Positions 9,061-20,064 of a stretch of DNA of 64,000 nucleotides are shown piece after piece. Under the pieces are notes generated by a model. It did no database searches and had not been told where the DNA came from. It saw nothing but the letters and a program-made list of their open reading frames with translations. This DNA comes from Parabacteroides distasonis (lineage in GTDB: Bacteria; Bacteroidota; Bacteroidia; Bacteroidales; Tannerellaceae): assembly GCA_021531385.1 (NCBI GenBank), contig JAFBIR010000012.1, forward strand, positions 1-64,000, read 5' to 3'. The stretch's first letter is position 1. Each line of letters starts with the position of its first letter. The translations under genes and the position numbers were made by a program.

Positions 9061-10122
9061 ATGAGAGTATTTTTCTATACATTCCTTTTCGGGTCGCTGC
9101 TAAGCGGCTTGATGGCTTGCGGGGGAGCGAGCGAAGATCGTCAAGAAACCGTGGAGACCGTCCTTTCGGACGAGGAGGTCGCAGTGACGGTCATCCCTTT
9201 GGCGGAAGTGGATTTTCAGCATGAATTGATAAGTAATGGAAAGTTGGCGGCAAAGCGTAGGGTGGACTTGCGCTTTGAGTCGTCAGAATTGATTGCGCAT
9301 ATCTATGTGAAGAATGGCGACCGGGTACGGAAGGGAATGAAATTAGCCGAACAAGATGCTTTTAAGTTGAAGAATCAGGTAGATCAGGCGTTGGATGCTC
9401 TGGAGAAGGCGAAGTTAGAGATGCAGGATGTACTGATCGGTCAGGGCTATATGTTGGCGGATTCGGCCAAGGTGCCGGCGGCTACCCGGAAGTTGGCTCG
9501 GTTGAAGAGTGGCTATGACCAGGCGTTGGCTGCCTATGAGCTGGCTGTACGCTCGTTGGAAATGAGTATGTTGGTGGCTCCGTTCGACGGAGTGATTGCT
9601 AATTTGTTCACCCATCAAGGCAATCCTTCCTCGACAACGGAGGCTTTTTGTACGGTGATCGATCCGCAGAGTTTGGAGGCTGATTTCACGGTGTTAGAGA
9701 ATGAGTTACCTCTGATTCATGTGGGGGATCAGGTCGAGGTGAGTCCTTTTGCGACTCCTGATTTGGTGACGCAGGGACGTATCGCCGAGATCAATCCGCT
9801 GGTGGATGAATCGGGCATGGTGCGTGTAAAGGCATCGGTCACCGCGGATAAGCGGCTCTTTGAGGGCATGAACGTGCGGGTCAGTGTGCAGCGGTCGTTA
9901 GGCAAACAGTTAGTGGTGCCGAAGTCGGCCGTGGTGCTGCGTTCAGGCAAGCAGGTGGTTTTTACGTTGGTGAATGGCAAAGCCTATTGGAACTACGTGC
10001 GCACAGGTTTGGAGAATGCGGATAGCTATACGATTGTGGAGGGTTTGAAGGCCGGCGATCAGGTCATTACGACAGGCAACATCAACTTGGCGCATGAGGC
10101 TCCGGTGACAGTAGTTGATTAG
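9061..10122 (+). CDS. RND efflux periplasmic adaptor (membrane fusion) lipoprotein
   Basis: A 353-residue adaptor that bridges an RND permease and an outer-membrane channel. The signal peptide ends in the lipobox LMAC (Cys20), so it should be anchored as a lipoprotein. A first lipoyl/barrel half (HELISNGKLAAKRRVDLRF, residues ~58-85) is followed by a short coiled hairpin (~100-165, DQALDALEKAKLEMQD), the returning half (MSMLVAPFDGVIANLF), a beta-barrel (DFTVLENELPLIHVGDQVEVSPF) and a membrane-proximal domain (LVVPKSAVVLRSGKQVVF). It is followed after about 30 bp by the channel gene. The matching permeases lie about 2 kb upstream, beyond the DUF1703 gene. Confidence 0.9.
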   Translation: MRVFFYTFLFGSLLSGLMACGGASEDRQETVETVLSDEEVAVTVIPLAEVDFQHELISNGKLAAKRRVDLRFESSELIAHIYVKNGDRVRKGMKLAEQDAFKLKNQVDQALDALEKAKLEMQDVLIGQGYMLADSAKVPAATRKLARLKSGYDQALAAYELAVRSLEMSMLVAPFDGVIANLFTHQGNPSSTTEAFCTVIDPQSLEADFTVLENELPLIHVGDQVEVSPFATPDLVTQGRIAEINPLVDESGMVRVKASVTADKRLFEGMNVRVSVQRSLGKQLVVPKSAVVLRSGKQVVFTLVNGKAYWNYVRTGLENADSYTIVEGLKAGDQVITTGNINLAHEAPVTVVD

Positions 10123-10152
10123 TGCCTGGCGTGTATGTGGGAGGAATACGGT

Positions 10153-11661
10153 ATGCAGAATGATAATCATGTAAGAAATCAGTTAGGTAAGCTCATTGGC
10201 ATCTTGTTGGGATGCTTGGTGATGCACATCGCTGTGGCACAAAATGCGATCGTGCTTTCGTTGGACAGGACCATCTTATTGGCATCAGACAGTTCTTTGG
10301 CGGCTTTCCGGGCCAGAAATGTCTATTTGTCGGGTTATTGGGAGTTTCGCAACTACCAAGCGGAGCGATTGCCCAGCTTGACCTTGAATCTGACGCCTGC
10401 GCAGTATTATCGCGACATCACGAAGCGTTACAACTCAGCGTTGGATATTGACGAGTATCGCAAGCAGCAGTCATTCTATGCCGGAGGTAAACTACAAATG
10501 AAACAGAATTTCGATCCGTTAGGTGGTAGCTTCTATTTGGATACCGACTTGGAGTATATGCGCTATTTCGGGGCAAGCACCTACAACCAGTTAACCACCG
10601 TGCCGGTTCGGGTGGGCTATACGCAGGAGCTGGTTGGCTATAATCCTTTTCGTTGGGCAAAGAAGATCGAGCCACTGAAATATGAGAAGGTCAAGAAGGA
10701 GCTGCTGTATAACTTGGAGGAGATTAGCGAGCAGGCGACCACCTATTTCTTCTCTTTGGCGATGGCACAGATGGAGTATGACATGGCCAAGGAGCAGTTG
10801 GCTACGGCCGACACCCTCTATCGTACGGGGGAGGAGCGCTTGAAGATCGCCTCGATCAGCAAGGCCGATCTGCTGACGTTGCGTCTGGATGCAGTGAATG
10901 CCCGTAATACATTAGAGAATGCGGAGATTGACCTGAAACGGGCGATGTTCAGCTTGGCCTCCTATTTGAACTTGGATAAAGATGTGAAGATTTCACTTCG
11001 TCTGCCCTCTCATCCCTCTAAGTTGGATGTGCAGGTGGATGAGGCGTTGGCCTTGGCACGGGATAATAACCCGGAGTTTCTGAGCATGAAGCAGTCGGTG
11101 TTGGAGGCGGAGCAGTCGGTGGATAAGGCGCACAAGGAGACGCTGTTCAATGCGTCGTTAAATGCCAGTGTAGGTTTCAACCAAGTGGCCTCTAAGTTCA
11201 AGGATGTATATAGGCACCCGTTGCAGCAAGATCTGGTCTCAATCTCCGTAGCGATTCCGTTGGTGGATTGGGGTGTACGGAAAGGTAAGTACAACATTGC
11301 CAAGAGCAACTTGAAGGTGGCGGAGACCAGTGCCCAGCAGCAGGCGCTAACCTTGGAGGAGGATGTGACCATGACGATTAGCGATTTCAACGTGCAGCAA
11401 CGGTTGATCACCAGCGCAGAGGAGGCACTTGATATCGCACTCATGGCCTATGAGGAGACCAAGCAACGCTTCATGATCGGCAAGGCGGATATCAACAGCT
11501 TGACACTCTCACTGAACCGCCAGCAGGAGGCACGCCGCAATTACATCCGGGCGTTGCAGAACTATTGGCTGAGTTACTACAAGATCCGTAAACTGACACT
11601 GCACGACTTCAGCACGGGTATCTCCTTGGAGCAAGAGATGGACTTTAAGTATGGTTTCTAA
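10153..11661 (+). CDS. TolC-family outer membrane efflux protein
   Basis: Outer-membrane channel component of the pump: 502 residues from the chosen start. A signal peptide (…VMHIAVAQ, to residue ~30) is followed by two TolC-type repeats with long helices (VKKELLYNLEEISEQATTYF near 175; EARRNYIRALQNYWLSYYKI near 455) and strand segments (LNASVGFNQV). An ATG at 10135 is also in frame, but GGGAGG lies just upstream of the ATG at 10153 at a plausible spacing, and that start gives a cleaner signal peptide. It ends 29 bp before the convergent end of the ABC-F gene. Confidence 0.9.
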   Translation: MQNDNHVRNQLGKLIGILLGCLVMHIAVAQNAIVLSLDRTILLASDSSLAAFRARNVYLSGYWEFRNYQAERLPSLTLNLTPAQYYRDITKRYNSALDIDEYRKQQSFYAGGKLQMKQNFDPLGGSFYLDTDLEYMRYFGASTYNQLTTVPVRVGYTQELVGYNPFRWAKKIEPLKYEKVKKELLYNLEEISEQATTYFFSLAMAQMEYDMAKEQLATADTLYRTGEERLKIASISKADLLTLRLDAVNARNTLENAEIDLKRAMFSLASYLNLDKDVKISLRLPSHPSKLDVQVDEALALARDNNPEFLSMKQSVLEAEQSVDKAHKETLFNASLNASVGFNQVASKFKDVYRHPLQQDLVSISVAIPLVDWGVRKGKYNIAKSNLKVAETSAQQQALTLEEDVTMTISDFNVQQRLITSAEEALDIALMAYEETKQRFMIGKADINSLTLSLNRQQEARRNYIRALQNYWLSYYKIRKLTLHDFSTGISLEQEMDFKYGF

Positions 11662-11690
11662 AGAGAAGTTGGGAACGTATGATCCCAGGA

Positions 11691-13640
11691 TTAGCCTTGG
11701 GCTGCCACCAACTCTTCCAGCTCCATTTGTCGCTCTGTCCACTCATCCATAGCCTCAGAGAGGGCTTGCTTGCGGGCCGCATAATCGGTATAGAGCGAGG
11801 TGTCGGCGGCACCCTCCGGTGTGGCTAAGCGAGTCTCGATGTCGGCGATCTCTTTTTCCAAAGTGGCAATACGTGCTTCGGCATCGCTGACGGCTTTTTC
11901 TGCTTTCTTGATCGCCTTGCTTTGCTCCTTGCGTGCCTCGTAAGAGAGCTTGTTTTGGGAAACGGGTGCCTCCGCTACTACGGGTGAGGCGGTGGCTGGT
12001 TTGGTGCTACGTTCTAATTCCGATAGACTTTCCATCTTCTTGCGTTCCAAGAAATCATAGATACCACCTAAGTGCTCAACGACCCGTTGGTTGCCGAACT
12101 CATACACCTTATCCACCAAACCATCGAGGAACTCGCGGTCGTGCGAAACCAGGATCACGGTGCCGTCGAAGGCCTTGATCGCATCCTTCAAGACATCTTT
12201 CGAGCGCATATCAAGGTGGTTGGTCGGCTCATCGAGGATCAGCAGATTGACCGGCTCTAACAGGAGGCGAATCATCGCTAAGCGGGTACGCTCACCGCCG
12301 GAGAGCACCTTCACCTTCTTGTCAGAGGCTTCGCCGCCGAACATGAAGGCACCGAGGAGATCCCGGATCTTCAATCGCATATCACCTTGGGCCACATAGT
12401 CGATCGTCTCGAATACGGTCAGGTTCTCATTGAGCAGTTGCGCTTGGTTCTGGGCGAAGTAGCCAATTTTGACATTATGCCCCAATTGCAATTTACCGGT
12501 GTAGTCGTTGATCTCACCCATGATACATTTCACCAGGGTAGATTTACCTTCACCATTCTTGCCGACGAAAGCCACCTTATCACCCCGATGGATAGTGAAG
12601 GTCACATGGTCGAAGATCAGGTGATCACCGTAACGCTTCGCTACCTCTTCACAAATCACAGGGTAGGAGCCGGAGCGGGGAGCAGGAGGAAACTTCAGGT
12701 TGAGCATGGCGGTATCGACCTCGTCCACCTCGATGCGCTCCACCTTTTCCAGCTGCTTGATGCGTGATTGCACCTGTACGGCCTTGGTCGCCTTGTAGCG
12801 GAAGCGTTCGATGAAGGCTTCGGTGTCCGCTAATTTCTTTTGTTGATTCTCGTAGGCACGAAGCTGTTGCTCACGCCGCTCTTGGCGCAGCTGTACATAT
12901 TCATTGTATTTGACTTTGTAGTCGTAGATCTTACCCAACTCGATCTCGATCGTGCGGAAGGTGGTATTATTGATGAAAGCCCGGTCGTGTGAGACAAGGA
13001 TAACGGCGTTCGCACGGGTAGCGATGAAATTCTCTAACCATTGGATGGATTCGATGTCGAGGTGGTTGGTGGGCTCATCGAGCAGCAGCACATCCGGCTG
13101 TTGCAGCAACAATTTCGCCAACTCGATACGCATACGCCAGCCGCCACTGAACTCCGCCGTGGGGCGATCGAAGTCGCTACGTTGGAAGCCCAATCCGATC
13201 AAGGTGCGTTCCAACTCGGCTTGGTAGTTGTTGCCACCCATCATCTGGAAATGCTCGGTGAGGTAGGTCATGCGGTCGATCAACTTTTGATAGCTCTCCG
13301 ACTCATAGTCGGTGCGCTCTGCCAATTGGTTGTTGAGCCGTTCGATTTCTGCGGTCATCTCATGGATATGGGCAAAAGCTAACTCTGCCTCTTCCCGTAC
13401 GGTGTGATGATCCACAAGTTGCATTTGCTGGGGCAAGTAGCCGATGGTTACCTCCTTAGGGATGCTGATGCTACCGCTTGTGGGTGATTGCTGTCCGGCA
13501 AAGATCTTCAACATCGTCGATTTGCCGGCACCATTCTTGCCGACCAATGCGATGCGGTCTTTCTTGTTTACTACAAATGAAATGTCATCAAACAGGGTAA
13601 ACCCTCCAAACTCGACAGTCAATCCTTCTACTGAAATCAT
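11691..13640 (-). CDS. ABC-F family ATPase (Uup/YheS-like)
   Basis: A 649-residue protein with two ABC cassettes and no membrane segments, typical of ABC-F proteins that act on ribosomes. Cassette 1 has Walker A GKNGAGKST (residues 34-42), signature FSGGWRMRIELAK and LLLDEPTNHLD. A charged linker (LRQERREQQLRAYENQQKK) precedes cassette 2, with GKNGEGKST, LSGGERTRLAM and LILDEPTNHLD. The C-terminal ~100 residues are coiled coil (KAIKKAEKAVSDAEARIATL), as in Uup-type members. ABC-F proteins either rescue stalled ribosomes or protect them from antibiotics; the coiled C-terminus favours a housekeeping role, but this cannot be settled from sequence. Two candidate promoters lie upstream, and it converges with the TolC-family gene. 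Confidence 0.92.
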   Translation of the reverse strand: MISVEGLTVEFGGFTLFDDISFVVNKKDRIALVGKNGAGKSTMLKIFAGQQSPTSGSISIPKEVTIGYLPQQMQLVDHHTVREEAELAFAHIHEMTAEIERLNNQLAERTDYESESYQKLIDRMTYLTEHFQMMGGNNYQAELERTLIGLGFQRSDFDRPTAEFSGGWRMRIELAKLLLQQPDVLLLDEPTNHLDIESIQWLENFIATRANAVILVSHDRAFINNTTFRTIEIELGKIYDYKVKYNEYVQLRQERREQQLRAYENQQKKLADTEAFIERFRYKATKAVQVQSRIKQLEKVERIEVDEVDTAMLNLKFPPAPRSGSYPVICEEVAKRYGDHLIFDHVTFTIHRGDKVAFVGKNGEGKSTLVKCIMGEINDYTGKLQLGHNVKIGYFAQNQAQLLNENLTVFETIDYVAQGDMRLKIRDLLGAFMFGGEASDKKVKVLSGGERTRLAMIRLLLEPVNLLILDEPTNHLDMRSKDVLKDAIKAFDGTVILVSHDREFLDGLVDKVYEFGNQRVVEHLGGIYDFLERKKMESLSELERSTKPATASPVVAEAPVSQNKLSYEARKEQSKAIKKAEKAVSDAEARIATLEKEIADIETRLATPEGAADTSLYTDYAARKQALSEAMDEWTERQMELEELVAAQG

Positions 13641-13667
13641 ACGCTACTTTTTGCTTTTAACCGGCCG

Positions 13668-13675
13668 CAAAGGTA
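13668..13675 (-). promoter_or_regulatory. Candidate -7 element, proximal, ABC-F gene
   Basis: Read on the minus strand this is TACCTTTG, a full match to TAnnTTTG, 27 bp before the ABC-F start. No TTTG is seen at -33. Confidence 0.4.
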
Positions 13676-13764
13676 CAATAAAAAAAAGGAGAAATCCTCT
13701 CGACCTCTCCCTTTCCAACAATCTAACTCAATTTAAAAATAACTTGCCCCTTTTTGTAGTGCGA

Positions 13765-13794
13765 CAAAGGTACGGCTATTTTTTAGAAAACAAA
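13765..13794 (-). promoter_or_regulatory. Candidate promoter, distal, ABC-F gene
   Basis: On the minus strand: TTTG, 18-bp spacer, TACCTTTG. Both boxes of the Bacteroidetes promoter are present at close to the usual spacing. A transcript from here would have a leader of about 120 nt. Confidence 0.5.
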
Positions 13795-13855
13795 TAAATT
13801 GAGATGAAATATTTAAGGAAATGGTGTTGTTTCTTCGCTAAATAGGAAAAATTGA

Positions 13856-17254
<3,399 letters not shown>

Positions 17255-17582
17255 CCTAAGAGCACTTAGAAGTAAGAAGGTGCATCCAAGCCGTTATAGG
17301 CGGAAGATGCACCTGCAAAGACACGAGCACATGTTGATACAGCATCTACCTATAGCTCCAGAGGAGCGACAGAACATAGCCGGGGGTGGAGCCGGTCGAG
17401 GCGTAACCCCCGGTAAACATCCCCCCCATCGAATAGAACCGCGGAGCGGTGGCAAGAACCATCACAGGATAGTATGCGCTGGCTGGTCAATGCCCGCAAT
17501 GACACGCTGCTTTTAAGGCTGTGTGGGTTTATCGGTTAGAAGCGAAACTGTATTGTCAAATTCTTCCAGGATGCTTTGGTGA
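17255..17582. repeat. Hairpin-rich, GC-rich intergenic stretch (candidate dispersed palindromic repeat)
   Basis: No credible gene. It holds four perfect hairpins. (1) GGTGCATC at 17279-17286 pairs with GATGCACC at 17306-17313. (2) GCTCC at 17355 pairs with GGAGC at 17363 around AGA. (3) CCGGGGGT at 17380-17387 pairs with ACCCCCGG at 17406-17413 around an 18-nt loop. (4) CCGC at 17439 pairs with GCGG at 17446 around GGA. Small GC hairpins of this kind are often dispersed in Bacteroidales genomes. Hairpin 1 may also end the beta-galactosidase transcript, although no T-run follows. The remaining ~120 bp show nothing I recognise. Confidence 0.5.
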
Positions 17583-17717
17583 TTATAAAAAGACAACTTT
17601 TACTTGTTCTCCTTTCTTCGCATATTCTTGCTCAATCTCTTTTTTCCACTCTTGCTTGTGTCGAATGGCTTTTTTGAGGGAGGCTAATACCTCTTCTCTG
17701 GTCTTTGTCTTTCCCAT
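17583..17717 (-). CDS. Small charged hypothetical protein (44 aa)
   Basis: A 44-residue, strongly charged, probably helical peptide (REEVLASLKKAIRHKQEWKK). The open frame extends further upstream, but the ATG at 17717 is preceded by AAAGGAG at good spacing and lies about 31 bp after a complete promoter (17741-17779), so I start it there. The neighbouring ATG at 17723 directly abuts the AAAGGAG and is less likely. It follows a broken PIN-toxin remnant and shares an almost identical promoter with the antitoxin gene. It may be a relic or small partner of a toxin-antitoxin locus; I do not recognise the family. Confidence 0.5.
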   Translation of the reverse strand: MGKTKTREEVLASLKKAIRHKQEWKKEIEQEYAKKGEQVKVVFL

Positions 17718-17740
17718 AGTCATCTCCTTTCTTGTGTTTA

Positions 17741-17779
17741 TATGCCGCAAAGCTACGTATTCCCTGACGATTAGCCAAA
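17741..17779 (-). promoter_or_regulatory. Promoter, copy A of a 39-bp direct repeat
   Basis: On the minus strand: TTTG, 20-bp spacer, TAGCTTTG, a full Bacteroidetes promoter. The 39 bp are identical, except for one base, to copy B at 18183-18221. This copy drives the 44-aa gene. Confidence 0.6.
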
Positions 17780-17793
17780 TGGTGGCTTGCGGA

Positions 17794-17892
17794 TTATTCC
17801 ATGAGTTGCTGCCATAGTTCTTCAATGGTATAGACTGGTATAGTGGAGAGCAAAAAATCTTTCTTATTGCGAGTGACCATGCAATCTGCTGA
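17794..17892 (-). pseudogene. PIN-domain toxin remnant (C-terminal ~33 residues only)
   Basis: In the frame offset from the antitoxin, the minus strand encodes SADCMVTRNKKDFLLS followed by TIPVYTIEELWQQLME and a stop. This is the typical end of a VapC-like PIN-domain ribonuclease (D-x-x-V-T-R-N-x-x-D-F, then a strand and 'EEL' helix). The frame has no start codon and meets stop codons just upstream, so roughly the first 100 residues with the other acidic catalytic residues are gone. It directly follows the antitoxin gene, the expected position for the toxin. A 37-codon frame starting at an ATG near 17897 overlaps it in another phase and has no family resemblance. Confidence 0.65.
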
Positions 17893-17893
17893 T

Positions 17894-18169
17894 TCATTGT
17901 GGGTACTTTGTATCTATTAGCGCATCAATTCCTTTCTCGTCAGCTGGGACAGGAGCGCCTCCGTGGGCTGATAACGTCTTGATATAAGACATTGCAGCCT
18001 CCCAATCGGTGGGTTTAGCTGAGGATTCGGGTGGGTTTTGATATTTGTGCTGACTAAACAGCAGCGACAGCCTTTGTTCCACTACACGGGTCATACTGAT
18101 ATCATGCAATTTGGCATAGTTCATTGCACTTTCATAATATCTTTGATCAATTGTAACTGTATGTGTCAT
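17894..18169 (-). CDS. Ribbon-helix-helix antitoxin-like protein (DUF6364-like)
   Basis: A 91-residue protein with the N-terminal pattern of a ribbon-helix-helix DNA-binding domain: strand HTVTID, helix YYESAMNYAKLHDIS, helix MTRVVEQRLSLLF. A Pro-rich linker and short helical C-terminal tail (PTDWEAAMSYIKTL) would bind a toxin. Such proteins pair with PIN-domain ribonucleases and repress their own promoter. Here the toxin gene survives only as a C-terminal fragment, so this antitoxin is orphaned. GAGGAGGAATC precedes the ATG as a strong ribosome site, and a full promoter (18183-18221) lies about 20 bp upstream. Confidence 0.75.
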   Translation of the reverse strand: MTHTVTIDQRYYESAMNYAKLHDISMTRVVEQRLSLLFSQHKYQNPPESSAKPTDWEAAMSYIKTLSAHGGAPVPADEKGIDALIDTKYPQ

Positions 18170-18182
18170 GATTCCTCCTCTT

Positions 18183-18221
18183 TATGCCGCAAAGCTACGC
18201 ATTCCCTGACGATTAGCCAAA
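18183..18221 (-). promoter_or_regulatory. Promoter, copy B of the 39-bp direct repeat (antitoxin gene)
   Basis: On the minus strand: TTTG, 20-bp spacer, TAGCTTTG. It differs from copy A (17741-17779) at one base, inside the spacer. If the antitoxin binds here, copy A should be under the same control. Confidence 0.65.
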
Positions 18222-18246
18222 CAACGACTTTTAATATTTGGGGATT

Positions 18247-18789
18247 ATGGAGAAAGATGTAATTTTGCGGCCTATGCGAAAGAAAAGTAGAGAAATGAGT
18301 AGGGAGTGGGCCTTAGAGGTGATGCGCAAGGCCCCGTATATCACAGTGAGTTTTACCCGTCCGGATGGAACGGCGTATGGGGTGCCTCTGTCGTTGGCCT
18401 GTACGGATGAGGAGACGTGGTATTTTCATAGTGCCATGGAGGGGGATAAGTTAGAGGCGATCGCGGCACATCCGGAGGTGTGCTTGTCCGCTGTGACACG
18501 CTGTACACCGACGGTGGGGCCGCTGGATCATTCGTTTACGTTGCAATTTAAATCGGCGATCGCTTTTGGCGTGGCTGAACAGGTGACGGACGAGGCGGAG
18601 AAGATCAAAGGGATGCGGGCAATCTGTGAGCGTTTCCTTCCCGATCACATGGATGCTTTTGAGGCAAGTATGGCCCGCAGCCTATCGCGTACGGCGGTTG
18701 TCCGCATCAAGCTTACCGCTCCGCCCTCTGGCAAGCGTAAGCAATATGATTCCAAAGGCGAGGAGATGAAATGGCAACGGATGGAATGA
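18247..18789 (+). CDS. Pyridoxamine 5'-phosphate oxidase-like flavoprotein (Nim-type)
   Basis: A ~180-residue split-barrel flavin-binding protein of the family that includes the nitroimidazole-resistance Nim proteins. Diagnostic features are RPMRKKSREMS near the N-terminus, YITVSFTRPDGTAYGVPLSLA (first strands), WYFHSAMEGDKLEAI (flavin-binding loop) and VCLSAVTR. Many relatives are uncharacterised FMN-binding proteins, so drug resistance should not be assumed. The open frame begins with a TTG at 18238; I use the ATG at 18247 because the RPMRKKxRE motif is conserved at the N-terminus. A promoter-like TTTG-N19-TAATTTTG at 18237-18267 overlaps this start, so a start at 18274 or 18295 is possible. 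Confidence 0.82.
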   Translation: MEKDVILRPMRKKSREMSREWALEVMRKAPYITVSFTRPDGTAYGVPLSLACTDEETWYFHSAMEGDKLEAIAAHPEVCLSAVTRCTPTVGPLDHSFTLQFKSAIAFGVAEQVTDEAEKIKGMRAICERFLPDHMDAFEASMARSLSRTAVVRIKLTAPPSGKRKQYDSKGEEMKWQRME

Positions 18790-18813
18790 GGCCCCGTTTG
18801 GGAGCCTCATTCC
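18783..18813. terminator. Hairpin at the end of the Nim-like gene
   Basis: GGAATGAGGC pairs with GCCTCATTCC (10 bp), with CCC/GGG continuing the stem inside; it includes the Nim stop codon. No long T-run follows. Next to it a bulged stem, AGCG-ACCC with GGGTCGCT (about 18821-18845), is followed by CATTTATTT. Together they separate the convergent Nim and esterase genes. Confidence 0.45.
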
Positions 18814-18850
18814 AATTGCTTCTCAGCGGACCCACATAAGGGTCGCTCAT

Positions 18851-20020
18851 TTATTTAAACAATTGCGGCGCGAAGAGCAACAGGTATTGACGCCAGTTGG
18901 CCCAGATATGTCCGCGAGTAGATTCGTGGTAGATATACTTGAAGTCAATGGCCTCCATTTGTTTACGGAAGTCTTGATTGGCCTCATAAAGGAAATCGGT
19001 GTTGCCGATCGCTAACCAGAAGAGCTTGTAGCCTGCTTGTTGCAATCCTTTCAGTTTGCCCTCTAAATCCCGATAAGCGGGGAGTGTTTGATCGACAGTG
19101 GTCATGTTTAATCCGGCGGAGAAAAGACCGATATAGTCGAAGTAGCCGGGATAGTTGATGGAGGTATAGAGGGTGTGGAAACCGCCCATGGAAAGACCGG
19201 CGATCGCTCGATGTGCCTTGTCAGGAATGGTGCGGAACTTGGTGTCGATAAACTGTACGATCTCCGGGAAGGCCAACTCATAATCGCCATTCTTATATCC
19301 CGGCAGCTGATTGGTCATCACGGGCTTGTAGGCATGGTTCTCTGCGGTCTCACCCGGGGCTGCTTGCTTGCCGGAGTTGCCGTTAGGCATCACCACAATC
19401 ATCGGCTCGATTTTCCCTTCAGCAATCAGGTTGTCCATGATGCGAGCCACATTGCCCAGCTCTACCCAAGCGGTCTCGTCGCCACCACTGCCATGAAGCA
19501 GATAGAAAACCGGATAGGATTTGTTCTCTTTGCCATAGAAAGGTGGCAGATAGACCGATAATCGGCGATCGGCTTGCAGACGGTTGGAGTGATACCACGT
19601 GGTCAGCATATCGCCATGAGGCACATCATGCACCTGATAATAGTTGGCGTAACCACCCTCCACGAAGAAGACGCTGAACAGGTTGCCTACGTCTCGTTTG
19701 GTGAAGGGATTCACCGGGTCGAGATCCACCACGCCGTCGATGCTGAAGCGATAGGTGTACATCTCCGAAGGTAGCACCGGAGATGTGTACTCCCAAACGC
19801 CCTCCTTGTTCTTTTTCATCTCGCCTTTTCCGCCATTGGCCTCCCAGTCGCCCACTACGAGCACCTGCTTGGCCTTGTCGGCTTGCAGACGGAAAGTGAC
19901 GCTGTGGTCTGGATTGATCTCCGGGGAATGGATGTTTCCTTTGCGGAAACCTACGTTTTGTTGTGCGTTTGCGATCCCTGCCCAGAGGAAGCAGAGGATC
20001 AAGAAGAAAAGATTTCTCAT
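18851..20020 (-). CDS. CE1-type esterase with N-terminal CBM48-like domain, exported
   Basis: A 389-residue secreted esterase. After a signal peptide (…AGIANAQ, to ~19) comes an Ig/CBM48-like domain (~25-115, VTFRLQADKAKQVLVVGDWE) and then an alpha/beta-hydrolase of the carbohydrate esterase family 1 / feruloyl and acetylxylan esterase type. The nucleophile is Ser277 in GLSMGG, the catalytic His371 in TRGHIW, and FYLLHGSGGDETAW forms the oxyanion region. It probably removes ester-linked feruloyl or acetyl groups from plant xylan; substrate is inferred from family only. It starts 44 bp after the GntP-family permease gene and is likely co-transcribed with it. Confidence 0.88.
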   Translation of the reverse strand: MRNLFFLILCFLWAGIANAQQNVGFRKGNIHSPEINPDHSVTFRLQADKAKQVLVVGDWEANGGKGEMKKNKEGVWEYTSPVLPSEMYTYRFSIDGVVDLDPVNPFTKRDVGNLFSVFFVEGGYANYYQVHDVPHGDMLTTWYHSNRLQADRRLSVYLPPFYGKENKSYPVFYLLHGSGGDETAWVELGNVARIMDNLIAEGKIEPMIVVMPNGNSGKQAAPGETAENHAYKPVMTNQLPGYKNGDYELAFPEIVQFIDTKFRTIPDKAHRAIAGLSMGGFHTLYTSINYPGYFDYIGLFSAGLNMTTVDQTLPAYRDLEGKLKGLQQAGYKLFWLAIGNTDFLYEANQDFRKQMEAIDFKYIYHESTRGHIWANWRQYLLLFAPQLFK

Positions 20021-20064
20021 TGTTGATACATTTATAAATGAAACATTGATCTGAATAGTCGTTG

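Noticed and set aside
17280-17516. A 78-codon open frame downstream of the beta-galactosidase gene
   Set aside because: Composed of hairpin-forming GC-rich repeats, with no recognisable protein features and no clear ribosome site.
18247-18789. Calling the Nim-like protein a metronidazole-resistance gene
   Set aside because: The split-barrel family is broad, and sequence features here do not separate resistance Nim proteins from other flavin-binding relatives.
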